Shown one piece after another: positions 55,786 to 64,000 of a DNA stretch of 64,000 nt. The position numbers were made by a program, and so were the translations under genes. The DNA is taken from NCBI RefSeq assembly GCF_023499255.1, contig NZ_CP092183.1:4522501-4586500 (forward strand). Direction: 5' to 3'. Numbering within the stretch: position 1 is the first letter of the stretch; the number at the start of each line of letters is the position of its first letter. Below the pieces are notes generated by a model that had not been told where the DNA came from, did no database searches, and saw nothing but the letters and a program-made list of their open reading frames with translations. Origin of the DNA: Couchioplanes caeruleus (GTDB taxonomy: Bacteria > Actinomycetota > Actinomycetes > Mycobacteriales > Micromonosporaceae).

Positions 55786-56768
55786 CGCACACCCCCCGCA
55801 ACCTCGTCCGCCGCCTCGCCCATCGTCGCCGCCCCACCCGACGCCTCATCCGCCGTCAGGGCCAGGAACGCCTGCTCCAGATTCCGCGACGTGATCTCCA
55901 GATCCCGCGCCGGCGTCCGCGACAACAAGAACCGCGCCACCGCATCCGAATCCCGGCCCTGCACGTACACCGAATCCCCGCGCACCTCCACCGAATCCAC
56001 CCCCGGCAACCCCGCCAGCGCCGCCTCGTCCGCACCCGGCCACGTCGCCCGCACCGTACGACCCGACGCCATCGCCTTCACCTGCGCCGCCGTACCGTCC
56101 GCCACCACCCGGCCCCGCCGCACGAAGACCACCCGGTCCGCGTACGCATCCGCCTCCTCCAGGTAATGCGTCGCGAACACCACCGTGCGCCCCGACCGCG
56201 CGTCCTCCCGGATCGCCGACCAGAACTCGTGCCGGCCACCCACATCCATCCCCGTCGTCGGCTCGTCCAGGATCAGCAACTCCGGATCCGGCAACAACGC
56301 CATCGCGAACCGCAACCGCTGCTGCTGACCACCCGAACACTTGCCGACCAGCCGCCCCCCGATGTCCGCGATCCCCGCGCGCTCCAGCACCCCAGCCACC
56401 TGCGACCGCGGCCGCCCGAACAGCACCGCCGTCAACCGCACCGTCTCCTCGACCGTGTAGTCCTTCAACAACCCGCCGGTCTGCATCACCGCCGACACCA
56501 GCCCCAGCGCCACCGCCTCCCGCGGCGCCCGCCCGTACACCCGCACCGACCCCCGCGTCGGCGCGGACAAACCCAGCAGCAGATCCACCGTGCTGGTCTT
56601 CCCGGCCCCGTTCGGACCCAGCAGAGCCACCACCTCACCCGCACCGATCCGCAGACTCACCCCGTCCACCGCGGCGACGTCCCCGAACCGCTTCACCACA
56701 CCGTCCAGCTCGACCGCCGGAACCCCCGACCCGCGAGCCACACCTTCACTCACCGCAGCGACTGTCAT
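55782..56768 (-). CDS. ABC-2-type exporter ATPase (DrrA-like)
   Basis: 328 aa from ATG 56768. Walker A LLGPNGAGKTST, Q-loop MQTGGL, signature CSGGQQQRLRFAMAL, Walker B LLILDEPTTGMDVGGR, switch His in VFATHYLEEAD, then a C-terminal extension as in DrrA. First gene of the operon; the whole set (ATPase, permease, kinase, regulator) looks like a self-regulated drug or lipid export module. Confidence 0.93.
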   Translation of the reverse strand: MTVAAVSEGVARGSGVPAVELDGVVKRFGDVAAVDGVSLRIGAGEVVALLGPNGAGKTSTVDLLLGLSAPTRGSVRVYGRAPREAVALGLVSAVMQTGGLLKDYTVEETVRLTAVLFGRPRSQVAGVLERAGIADIGGRLVGKCSGGQQQRLRFAMALLPDPELLILDEPTTGMDVGGRHEFWSAIREDARSGRTVVFATHYLEEADAYADRVVFVRRGRVVADGTAAQVKAMASGRTVRATWPGADEAALAGLPGVDSVEVRGDSVYVQGRDSDAVARFLLSRTPARDLEITSRNLEQAFLALTADEASGGAATMGEAADEVAGGVR

Positions 56769-57236
56769 GCCACCACCCTCACCCACCGGACCACGACCCA
56801 CGCAGCACACCCGTCACGACCGGCCCATGACATCCGTCAGGGGTCCATCGGATGATCGGCCGCTGCCCACAACCGCCGACCGCCTCCACACTGGACCAGC
56901 AGCACCACCGACCACCCGGTGCGGTCCGGCACGACCGCACACCCGCCCGGCCACGGCGCGGGACGCAGCCGCGCCGACCGGGACGGCCGCACCGGGCCCC
57001 GGTGCACCCCTGAGAGCATCTTCCGCCCCGGGTACGACGATCGGGATCGTCATATTCACCCCGGGAAACGGTCGCCGCGGCAGCGGTTCGCCCGCGCGCG
57101 CCCTCCGGCCCGGGACCGGCCTCCTGCTCATCTTGTTCTTGGCGGGTCGTCGAATTCCTTTTTGTCTTTGATCTTCGGTGACGCAGGCGACCCCGCGCAC
57201 ACCCTGTAGAGCGTCCTAGGACGTTACGGGTGCAGA
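56769..57236. promoter_or_regulatory. 468-bp control region between the exporter and siderophore operons
   Basis: No supported gene. Inverted repeats: GACGATC/GATCGTC with a 2-bp spacer at 57035-57050, and the perfect palindrome CGTCCTAGGACG at 57212-57223, 13 bp before the siderophore start. The latter overlaps the expected promoter, so it is a candidate iron-regulator site, but it is not a clear IdeR/DmdR box. Confidence 0.45.
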
Positions 57237-58721
57237 ATGGGCGCCGTGAGCCGCGCCGAGCTGCAGGCCGTGCGACCCGGGCTGGTGGACGCCTACGACC
57301 GGGCCCTGCCGCGCGCCCGCGCCGAGATCCTCGCCCGGCTGCTCGTCGCCCTGGCGCACGAGCCCCTGCCGGGGACGGCACCCGACCCGATGCACGCTGC
57401 CGGGTCCGCGACGGTCGTCGAGCCCTTCCAGCCGGCCGCTGCCGGGCTCGCCTACCGGCTCGGCGGCGAGACCATCACCGACCCGGTCGTGCTCGTGCGC
57501 CGGCTCGGCTGGCCCGAGACGTTCGCCGGCGAGATCGGCAACAGCGTGGCCAACCTCGCCCTGGCGTACGCGGACCCGCCCCCGGCCACCTCCCGCCCGC
57601 TGCTGGACACCGCCCCGGACCTGGCCACCGTCGAGCAGCTCGTGGCCGACGGGCACCCGCTGCACCCCTGCTGCCGTACGCGCACCGCGATGAGCGTCGC
57701 CGACGTGCTCGCGTACGCCCCCGAGCACCGCCCCACCCTGCGCCTGACCCGCCTGCGCGTGCCCGCCGGCCGCTGGTACGGCACCGGCGAACCGGTCCTG
57801 CTCGCCCACCCGTGGCAGGCCCGGCGGCTGCGGGAGGCGTACCCGTGGTTGCGGGCCGACGGCGAGACCGGCCCCGTACGCCCGCTGATGTCGCTGCGCA
57901 CCGTCGACACCGGGGCCGGGCACGTCAAGACCGCGGTCGACGTGCAGATGACCTCCGCGGTGCGGACGGTCTCCCCCGCCGCCCTGCACAACGGCCCGGT
58001 CCTGTCCGCGCTGCTCGGGAAGCTGACCGCCGGCCTGCCGCTCACCGTGCTGGCCGAGTCCGGGGCGGGCGCGGTCCTCGTCGGCGGCGAGCCCAGCCGC
58101 CACCTCGCCCACCTGCACCGCGAGGCGCCACGGGTGGGCCCCGGCGAGACGGTGGTCCCGCTGGGGGCGCTGGCCGCCGCCGACCCGTACGACGGCCGGC
58201 CCCTGCTGCTGCACGCCGCGACCGACCCGTACGCGTGGTGGCGCGACCTGTGCCACCTGCTGTTCCCGCCGCTCCTGGCCCTGCTGCACCGCGGCGTCGC
58301 GCTGGAGGCGCACGGGCAGAACACCCTCGTCGTGCTCGACCGGGGACGGCCCACCCGGATCGTCTACCGCGACTTCGGCGGGGTCCGCGTCAGCCCCGCC
58401 CGGCTGCGCGCGGCCGGCCACGACGTCCCACGGCTGGACGGGGACCTGCCCACCGACGACCCGCACGAGCTGCGCACGAAGCTCGCCGCGGCCGTCCTGG
58501 GCACCGTCGCGCCGCAGCTCGTCGCCGTGCTGACCACCGCGGGCGCCGACCCGGCCAAGCTGTGGGCCACCACCGCGGAGGCGATCGCCACCGTCGCCAC
58601 CGCGGACGCCCGCGCCCTGCTCACCGGGCCGCTGCCGCGCAAGGCCACGACGGCGATGCGGCTGGCCGCCGACCCGCTGGCCGACGTGTGGACGTACCAC
58701 GACAACCCACTCGCCGCATGA
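57237..58721 (+). CDS. NIS siderophore synthetase, IucA/IucC family (first copy)
   Basis: 494 aa from ATG 57237 (GTG 57246 alternative). IucA/IucC core: HPLHPCCRTRTAMSVADVLAYAP, VLLAHPWQARRLREAYP, VKTAVDVQMTSAVRTVS (nucleotide-binding KxxxxxxxT/S pattern), GVALEAHGQNTLVVLDRGRPTRIVYRDFGGVRVSP (catalytic H and D), and a FhuF-like tail. It joins a carboxylate to an amine or alcohol with ATP. ATGA overlap with the second synthetase. Confidence 0.92.
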   Translation: MGAVSRAELQAVRPGLVDAYDRALPRARAEILARLLVALAHEPLPGTAPDPMHAAGSATVVEPFQPAAAGLAYRLGGETITDPVVLVRRLGWPETFAGEIGNSVANLALAYADPPPATSRPLLDTAPDLATVEQLVADGHPLHPCCRTRTAMSVADVLAYAPEHRPTLRLTRLRVPAGRWYGTGEPVLLAHPWQARRLREAYPWLRADGETGPVRPLMSLRTVDTGAGHVKTAVDVQMTSAVRTVSPAALHNGPVLSALLGKLTAGLPLTVLAESGAGAVLVGGEPSRHLAHLHREAPRVGPGETVVPLGALAAADPYDGRPLLLHAATDPYAWWRDLCHLLFPPLLALLHRGVALEAHGQNTLVVLDRGRPTRIVYRDFGGVRVSPARLRAAGHDVPRLDGDLPTDDPHELRTKLAAAVLGTVAPQLVAVLTTAGADPAKLWATTAEAIATVATADARALLTGPLPRKATTAMRLAADPLADVWTYHDNPLAA

Positions 58722-60337
58722 CCCGCAGCCTGACCGCCCGCCGGCTCGCCCTGCACGCCGCCCACGCCGGCGCGTCCCTGGCCGTGCACGCCCCGCACCT
58801 GCACGATCCGTTCATGGCCGCGCTGCCGGAGGCGGCGGACGTCGTCGGGCGGCGGCTGCGCGGCGCGCTCGTGCGCGAAGGGCTGATCCCGCCCGCGCCG
58901 GGCGACCGCTTCCACGCGTTCCACCGCGTCGAGTACGCCCACGCCGGCGCCGACGACCCCGCGGACCTGCTGCCCCCCGGCCTGCCCGGCAACGCGGCCG
59001 GCTTCGCCGCGGAGCTGCGCAACGCCGTCGTGAACCTCGCCGTCGCCATGACCCGCCCCGGGCCCCGCGACGGCGGCGACCCCGACGAGGCCGCCGTCGC
59101 CGCGGAACGGCTCGCGGTGGCCGGGCACAACCTGCACCCGTGCGGGCGTACGCGGCTGGGCTGGGACACCACCGACGTGCTCGAGCACGACCTGGAGGCC
59201 GGGCACACCCGCGTCGGGTTCCTCGCCGTCCGCGACGACGTGCACCTGGGCGACGACGTCGGCGCGGCGCTGCGCTCGGCGTACCCGGGACTGCCGGAAC
59301 TGCCGGCCGGATACCGGCTGCAACCGGTGCACCCGTGGCAGCGGGACACGGTCCTGCCCGGGCGCTACGGCGACCTGCTCGCCGGCGGGCTGGTGCGCAT
59401 CCTCGACGCCGAACTCGACGCGGTGCCCACGGCCGCGCTTCGCACCCTGCTGCTGCCCGCCGCCGCGGACGGCAGCCGCCGCTACGTGAAGGTGTCGCTG
59501 GACATCCAGGTGACCTCCACCCGGCGCAGCATCTCCATCGCCAGCACCCGCAACGGCCCTGCCGTGTCGCGGGTGCTGCACCGGCTGGCCGCCGACGACC
59601 CGGACGCGGACCGGCTGCTGCTCATGGCCGAGACTGCCGGGGCCGCCGTACCGGCCGGGTCGGGCCGGGACATGTCGGCGATCCTGCGCGACGGGCTCAC
59701 CGGGCGGCTGCGCCCCGGCGAGCGCGCCGTGCCGGGCGGGGCGCTGCCGCTGCTGGCCGCCGGGCTCGTCGGGGAGTTCGCCGCCACCACCGGGCGCCGC
59801 GACGACACCGGCGCGGCCGCCGCGTTCCTCGACGCGTACGCCCGGCTCCTGCTCCCGCCGCTGCTGCGCCTGACGGTGCACGGCGTGGCACTGGAGGCGC
59901 ACCTGCAGAACTGTCTGCCGACCTTCACCGCCGGGGTGCCGCACCGGCTGGCCGTACGCGACTTCGCGGGGCTGCGGCTGCACCCGGGCCGGCTGGCCGC
60001 CGCGGGACACGAGGTGGCGCTGTGGCCCGCGTCCGTGGTGGCCACCGGGGACGCCGCCGTGCTGCGCGCCAAGATCGGGTACACGGCGTTCCAGGCCCAC
60101 CTCGGCGAGCTGGTGCTGCGCCTGGGCGAGTCGCACGGCCTCGCCGAGGACCGGGCGTGGCGGCTGGTCCGCTCCGTCGTCGACGAGACCTACGACGCGC
60201 TGGGCGGCGCCGGGCGCGACGACCACGCGGCGTTCACCGCGGCGACCGTGCCGCACAAGGCGCTGGTGCGGATGCGGCTGGCCGGCGGCGGCGACGCGTA
60301 CCTGCCCGTGGAGAATCCGCTGCATGCGCGCGCCTGA
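58718..60337 (+). CDS. NIS siderophore synthetase, IucA/IucC family (second copy)
   Basis: 539 aa. Same blocks: GHNLHPCGRTRLGWDTTDVLEHD, LQPVHPWQRDTVLPGRYGD, YVKVSLDIQVTSTRRSISIAST, GVALEAHLQNCLPTFTAGVPHRLAVRDFAGLRLHPG. The two synthetases differ in sequence, so they probably act on successive carboxylates as in staphyloferrin-type routes. Its end overlaps the decarboxylase gene by 14 bp. Confidence 0.92.
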   Translation: MTRSLTARRLALHAAHAGASLAVHAPHLHDPFMAALPEAADVVGRRLRGALVREGLIPPAPGDRFHAFHRVEYAHAGADDPADLLPPGLPGNAAGFAAELRNAVVNLAVAMTRPGPRDGGDPDEAAVAAERLAVAGHNLHPCGRTRLGWDTTDVLEHDLEAGHTRVGFLAVRDDVHLGDDVGAALRSAYPGLPELPAGYRLQPVHPWQRDTVLPGRYGDLLAGGLVRILDAELDAVPTAALRTLLLPAAADGSRRYVKVSLDIQVTSTRRSISIASTRNGPAVSRVLHRLAADDPDADRLLLMAETAGAAVPAGSGRDMSAILRDGLTGRLRPGERAVPGGALPLLAAGLVGEFAATTGRRDDTGAAAAFLDAYARLLLPPLLRLTVHGVALEAHLQNCLPTFTAGVPHRLAVRDFAGLRLHPGRLAAAGHEVALWPASVVATGDAAVLRAKIGYTAFQAHLGELVLRLGESHGLAEDRAWRLVRSVVDETYDALGGAGRDDHAAFTAATVPHKALVRMRLAGGGDAYLPVENPLHARA

Positions 60338-61469
60338 ACGGGTCCTCGCCGCCCTGGCGGGGCTGGAGTCGCCGGTCTGCGCGTACGTGTATGACCGTCA
60401 GGCTCTGCGGGAGCGCGCCGCGGCCGTGCGCGCGGCCCTGCCGGCCGGCACGACCCTGCTGTACGCGGTCAAGGCCAACGGGCACCCGCAGGTCGTGCGG
60501 ACCCTCGCCGAGGAGTGCGACGGCCTGGAGGTGGCCTCCGGCGGTGAGCTGGAGCTGGCCGTGGCCGCGGGGGCGCGGCGCATCGTCTTCGGCGGTCCCG
60601 CCAAGACCGACGCCGAGCTGGCCGCGGCGGTCGCCGCGGGCGCGCAGATCAACGTGGAGAGCGGCCAGGAGCTGCTCCGGCTGGATCGCGTCGCCCGGGC
60701 CGCGGGGGTCGTCGTGCAGGCTTGCGTACGGGTCAACCGCGCGGCCGGCGGCCTCACGGGCAGCCACGCCATGACCGGTACGCCCACCCCGTTCGGCATC
60801 GACGAGCAGCACCTGCCCCGGGTTCTCGCCCGGCGCGGCGGCAACGTGGAGATCACCGGCTTCCACCTGCACGCCGTGTCGAACAACCTCGACGGCGCCG
60901 CGCACGCCCGCTTCCTCGCCGGATGCCTCGACTGGTCGGCCGCCGCCGCCCGGCGCCACGGCCTCGACCTGCGCACCGTCAACGCCGGCGGCGGATTCGG
61001 CGTGGACTACCGCACCGGCGCCACCGCCGACCTGTCCGCCCTGTCCGCCGTGGACGTGCCCGCCGGGGTGGAGCTGATCGTCGAGCCGGGACGCCTGCTC
61101 GCCGCCGACGCCGGCTGGTACGCCGCCGAGGTGCTGGACCTCAAACGCACCCACGGCCGCTGGTTCGCGGTGCTGCGTGGCGGCACCCACCACTTCCGGC
61201 TCCCCGCCGCCTGGGGCTACAGCCACCCGTTCACCGTGCTCGAGCGGGAGCGCTGGCCGTACGAGTGGCCCCGCCCCGGGCTCACCGGCGAGTCCGTGGA
61301 CGCCGTCGGGGAGCTGTGCACGCCGCGTGACGTGCTGTCGCGTGACCAGCGGGTCGGGCGGCTGCGCATCGGCGACGTGCTGCTGTTCGCCCGCACCGGC
61401 GCGTACGCGTGGGACATCTCGCACCACGACTTCCTGCGCCACCCGCCGCCGTCGTTCATCGTGGTCTGA
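60324..61469 (+). CDS. fold-III PLP amino acid decarboxylase (siderophore type)
   Basis: 381 aa. PLP Lys in LLYAVKANGHPQVVRTLAEE, then GGPAKTDAEL, ITGFHLHAVSNNLDG, NAGGGFGVDY (PLP phosphate loop), LIVEPGRLLAADAGWY and GELCTPRDVLSRDQRV (C-terminal Cys of the other subunit's site). Alanine-racemase-type fold shared by DAP/ornithine/citryl-diamine decarboxylases (SbnH-like). It supplies or trims the diamine part of the siderophore. Embedded between the synthetase and the NUDIX gene with 1- to 14-bp overlaps. Confidence 0.9.
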   Translation: MRAPERVLAALAGLESPVCAYVYDRQALRERAAAVRAALPAGTTLLYAVKANGHPQVVRTLAEECDGLEVASGGELELAVAAGARRIVFGGPAKTDAELAAAVAAGAQINVESGQELLRLDRVARAAGVVVQACVRVNRAAGGLTGSHAMTGTPTPFGIDEQHLPRVLARRGGNVEITGFHLHAVSNNLDGAAHARFLAGCLDWSAAAARRHGLDLRTVNAGGGFGVDYRTGATADLSALSAVDVPAGVELIVEPGRLLAADAGWYAAEVLDLKRTHGRWFAVLRGGTHHFRLPAAWGYSHPFTVLERERWPYEWPRPGLTGESVDAVGELCTPRDVLSRDQRVGRLRIGDVLLFARTGAYAWDISHHDFLRHPPPSFIVV

Positions 61470-61906
61470 TGGATCTCACCCACCGCCCGGCCGCACGCGT
61501 CATCTGCCTCGACACCGACGACCGGGTGCTGCTGATGCACTGGATCGACCCGGTCGACGGGCACGCCGTGTGGGAGCCGCCCGGCGGTGGCCTCGACCCC
61601 GGCGAGACCCACCTGCAGGCGGCCCGCCGCGAGCTGGCCGAGGAGACCGGCCTCGACCCGGCCGCCGTGCTGGACCGCAGCGTCGTGGTCGAGCGCGACT
61701 TCGTCTGGAAGGGACGCCGCTTCGGCGGACCGGAACGCTTCTACCTGGCCCGGTTCGCCGGGGCCCGGCCGGCGCTGCGGCGCGACGGGCTGCTGCCCGA
61801 CGAGCAGGAGGCCCTGGCCGGGCACGGCTGGTGGCGCCTCGACGAGCTGCCCGGGCTGCCCGGGCTGGACCCGCCGGACCTCGCCGACATCATCCGGCGC
61901 ATGTGA
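61469..61906 (+). CDS. NUDIX hydrolase at the end of the siderophore operon
   Basis: 145 aa from ATG 61469 (TGATG overlap with the decarboxylase). Nudix box GGGLDPGETHLQAARRELAEETGL in EPPGGGLDP context, then RFGGPERFYLARF and GWWRLDEL. No siderophore role is established for it; it may be a passenger. Its last 17 bp overlap the frameshifted dehydrogenase. Confidence 0.9.
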   Translation: MDLTHRPAARVICLDTDDRVLLMHWIDPVDGHAVWEPPGGGLDPGETHLQAARRELAEETGLDPAAVLDRSVVVERDFVWKGRRFGGPERFYLARFAGARPALRRDGLLPDEQEALAGHGWWRLDELPGLPGLDPPDLADIIRRM

Positions 61907-62946
61907 GCCCGGCCGGCACCGCCGGCGCCTCGACGGTCAGGTGGGCGGACAGGGCCGCGAGGAAGTCCGGGGCGTCGAAGATCGCACCGGCCGAGGCGAC
62001 GCCGGTCGTCCGGGTCCGGCCGGTGAGGATGCGGTCCACGGCCTCCACCGCGAGCGGCGCGCTGACGGCGTAGATGTCGCGGCCGGAGGCGGCCAGGCGG
62101 CGCCGCGTACCGCCCCGGCGCACGACGACGTCGACGACGAAGCTCTGCGCGGAGCGGCCGCGCCCGTCGACGGCGGCCGGCGCGGGGGAATCCGGGGAGG
62201 CCAGGTCCGCGGCCGCCGCGGCCGTCATGAAGGTGCGCACCTCCGGGACGGCCAGGTGGCTGGGGACGGTCACCACGTCGGCCATGGTGAACTCGCTGAT
62301 CACCCGCCGGTTCCCGAGCGGCTCCGGGAACGGCCAGTCCACCGTCGACACCGCGTCGTCGTGGAGCTGCAGCCGCCCGCCGGCGTAGCGGATGCGCCGG
62401 CCACCGCGCCGCCCCGCCGAGACGCGACCCGGCCAGCGTGCCGCCGGTGGGGTGCCAGCTGCTCAGGCCGTACGCGACGTGGACCTCGTCCGCCGACGTG
62501 CGGTCGCCCATCGCGGCGGTGACCAGCAGGTCGCCCAGGCCGCCGAAGAAGGCCATCGCCGGGACCACCACGGTGCCGGCGGCACGGGCGGGCTGCGCGA
62601 ACCGCGTGAACGTGTCGGCGTTCGCCTCGATCTCGGCCGCCACGTCGACGTACGGGATGCCGGCGCGCAACGCCGCCTCGATGACGGGGCCGGCGGTGAC
62701 CGCGAACGGCCCCGCCGTGTTGATCACCGCGTCCGCGTCCCGCAGCGCCCGGTCGAGCCGGGCCGGGTCGTCGACCGGAGCGGCGCGCCTCTGTGCGCCG
62801 GGGACGTCCGCCGCCATGGCCTCCAGCCGGTCCCGGTCCCGGCCGAGCAACAGCGGGCGGTGTCCGCGGTCGCGCAGCTCGGCGGCCACGAACCGGCCGG
62901 TGTGTCCGTACGCGCCGTAGACGGCGATGGTCCGCTCCGTGTTCAT
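61890..62946 (-). pseudogene. saccharopine dehydrogenase-like oxidoreductase with one frameshift
   Basis: Starts ATG 62946 with TIAVYGAYGHTGRFVAAELRDRGHRPLLLGRD (Rossmann GxxGxxG). Frame 1 runs to GTLAGSR near 62430, after which the family's next part (GRRIRYAGGRLQLHDDAVSTVDWPFPEPLGNR) continues in a shifted frame to a stop at 61890. Deleting one base near 62429-62431 restores a single frame. The rest of both parts reads well, so the break is either recent or a sequencing error. Substrate of the trans-acting enoyl-reductase/saccharopine dehydrogenase-like family is uncertain. Confidence 0.75.
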
Positions 62947-63017
62947 GTTGCCGATCTTGTCGTGGTTCCCCGCGCCGGGACAGTGTCGGGAATGACGGCG
63001 ACCGTACAATTCCGGCC

Positions 63018-63965
63018 ATGGCATCCGCCCCGGGCTCCGTCGCCATCGCCGCGACCGACGCGATGCTGCACTTCGAGCTGGCGCTGTGCCACGAGGTGTT
63101 CGGCACCCGCCCCGACGCCGTGCCCGGCCCCTGGTACGACGTCCGGGTGTGCGGCCCGGGTCCGGTCCGCCTCGGCCGTTTCCTGCTGGATCCGGACAGC
63201 GGCCTGGACGGTCTGGCGACGGCCGGCACCGTGATCGTCCCGGGCCTGGCCGACGTCGACCGGGATCCGCCCGCCGAGCTGGTCGACGCACTCCGCGCGG
63301 CCCACCGGGCCGGCGCGCGGATCGTCTCGCTGTGCACGGGAGCGTTCGTGCTGGCCGCCGCCGGGCTGCTGGACGGCCTGCGGGCCACCACCCACTGGGC
63401 GCACACCGATGCTCTCGCCGCGCGCTATCCCCGGGTGACGGTCGACCCGGACGCGCTCTACGTCGACAACGGCACGGTTCTCACCTCGGCGGGCAAGGCC
63501 GCGGCCATGGACCTGTGCCTGCACCTGGTCCGCCGTGACCACGGTTCGGCGGTCGCCAACATCGCCGCCCGCCGCCTGGTCGTGCCGCCGCACCGGGCGG
63601 GCGGGCAGGCGCAGTTCGTCACGACGCCCGTGCCCGCCCGCGACGATCACCCGCTGGCCGAGCTGCTGCCCTGGGCGATGCGGCGGCTGGACCAGCCGCT
63701 CACCGTGGACGACCTGGCCCGTCAGTGCCACCTCAGCTCGCGCCACCTGAACCGGCAGTTCCGGTCGGTCACCGGCACCACCCCGCTGCAGTGGCTGCTC
63801 ACCCAGCGGATCCGCCGGGCGCAGGAGCTGCTGGAGACCACCGGCGACAGCGTCGACAGCATCGCCGCGGCTGTCGGCATGGGCACCGCGACGACCCTGC
63901 GCCGTCACTTCCACCGGACGGTCGGCGTGCCGCCCGACACCTACCGCCGCACGTTCCGGGCGTGA
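63018..63965 (+). CDS. GlxA-family AraC-type regulator (DJ-1/PfpI plus HTH)
   Basis: 315 aa from ATG 63018. N-terminal DJ-1/PfpI-like domain (SVAIAATDAMLHFELALCHEVFG; ARIVSLCTGAFVLAAAGLLDG with the nucleophile-elbow Cys) and C-terminal AraC double HTH (PLTVDDLARQCHLSSRHLNRQFRSVTGTTPLQWLLTQRIRRAQELLETTGDSVDSIAAAVGMGTATTLRRHFHRTVGVPPDTYRRTF). Divergent from the frameshifted oxidoreductase, which it may control. Confidence 0.93.
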   Translation: MASAPGSVAIAATDAMLHFELALCHEVFGTRPDAVPGPWYDVRVCGPGPVRLGRFLLDPDSGLDGLATAGTVIVPGLADVDRDPPAELVDALRAAHRAGARIVSLCTGAFVLAAAGLLDGLRATTHWAHTDALAARYPRVTVDPDALYVDNGTVLTSAGKAAAMDLCLHLVRRDHGSAVANIAARRLVVPPHRAGGQAQFVTTPVPARDDHPLAELLPWAMRRLDQPLTVDDLARQCHLSSRHLNRQFRSVTGTTPLQWLLTQRIRRAQELLETTGDSVDSIAAAVGMGTATTLRRHFHRTVGVPPDTYRRTFRA

Positions 63966-63975
63966 CGACGCGGCG

Positions 63976-64000
63976 TCACCCGGCGGCCCGGAACTCGGCG
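63976..64000 (-). CDS. 3' end of a gene entering from the right edge
   Basis: The minus strand reads AEFRAAG and TGA at 63976-63978. Only seven codons are visible; too short to name. Confidence 0.3.

Noticed and set aside
56814..57200. 128-codon minus-strand frame upstream of the exporter
   Set aside because: No ribosome binding site, no domain, low-complexity Gly/Arg; better seen as a control region.
57230..60337. One 1035-codon frame suggesting a fused double synthetase
   Set aside because: The part before 58718 is in a different frame from the real first synthetase; the two are separate genes with an ATGA overlap.

Overview
This window is high-GC actinobacterial chromosome. A FliA-type sigma factor, a mycosin-like protease, dynamin pairs, ECF sigma/DGPF pairs and many GTG starts with 4-bp GTGA/ATGA overlaps point to Micromonosporaceae, probably Actinoplanes or a relative. 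This is an inference from gene content; there is no rRNA in the window. I saw no tRNA, rRNA, CRISPR array or insertion sequence. The strongest single feature is a near-perfect actinobacterial dif site at 26877-26904, which places the window at or next to the replication terminus.

Left part (1-20 kb): a cysteine-cluster/coiled-coil protein cut by the edge; a cobalamin-riboswitch operon (cbtB-cbtA and a phosphatase-fold protein without the catalytic His); a mycosin-like protease; a DinB protein; selO; an MFS exporter with a decayed ArsR-type regulator; an endonuclease VII-like nuclease behind stacked inverted repeats; a SufR-like regulator divergent from a DsbA-family protein; an ECF sigma/DGPF pair; a MerR/SDR divergent pair; a membrane sulfatase-fold enzyme; an orphan HEXXH protein.

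Terminus part (20-31.6 kb): a Clp-N/HTH protein under what look like its own twin operators on a leaderless promoter; a TSUP transporter with a 28-aa membrane peptide; the ohrR-ohr-hydrolase peroxide-defence operon; a tyrosine recombinase whose start codon lies inside a 10-6-10 bp Xer-like palindrome; dif about 0.4 kb further on; then acetyltransferase, VOC, DUF6319-like, acyltransferase and D-aminopeptidase genes. The plus strand changes from C-rich to G-rich across dif whatever the gene orientation, which supports the dif call.

Right part (31.7-64 kb): a hybrid histidine kinase; two LuxR-type regulators; a three-gene dynamin operon; a UMF1-type MFS and a GntR regulator; aminopeptidase N; a P450 with its own ferredoxin; uppP-DUF3626; a second tyrosine recombinase after an ABC-F gene; a decayed PadR module; a FliA-family sigma factor; an ABC-2 exporter with its own two-component system; a four-gene NIS siderophore operon; a frameshifted saccharopine-dehydrogenase-like gene; and an AraC/GlxA regulator. 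Two regulators (9.1 kb and 51.4 kb) appear to have lost the same functional part, the recognition helix and wing. Starts were picked from overlap, ribosome binding site and family length.
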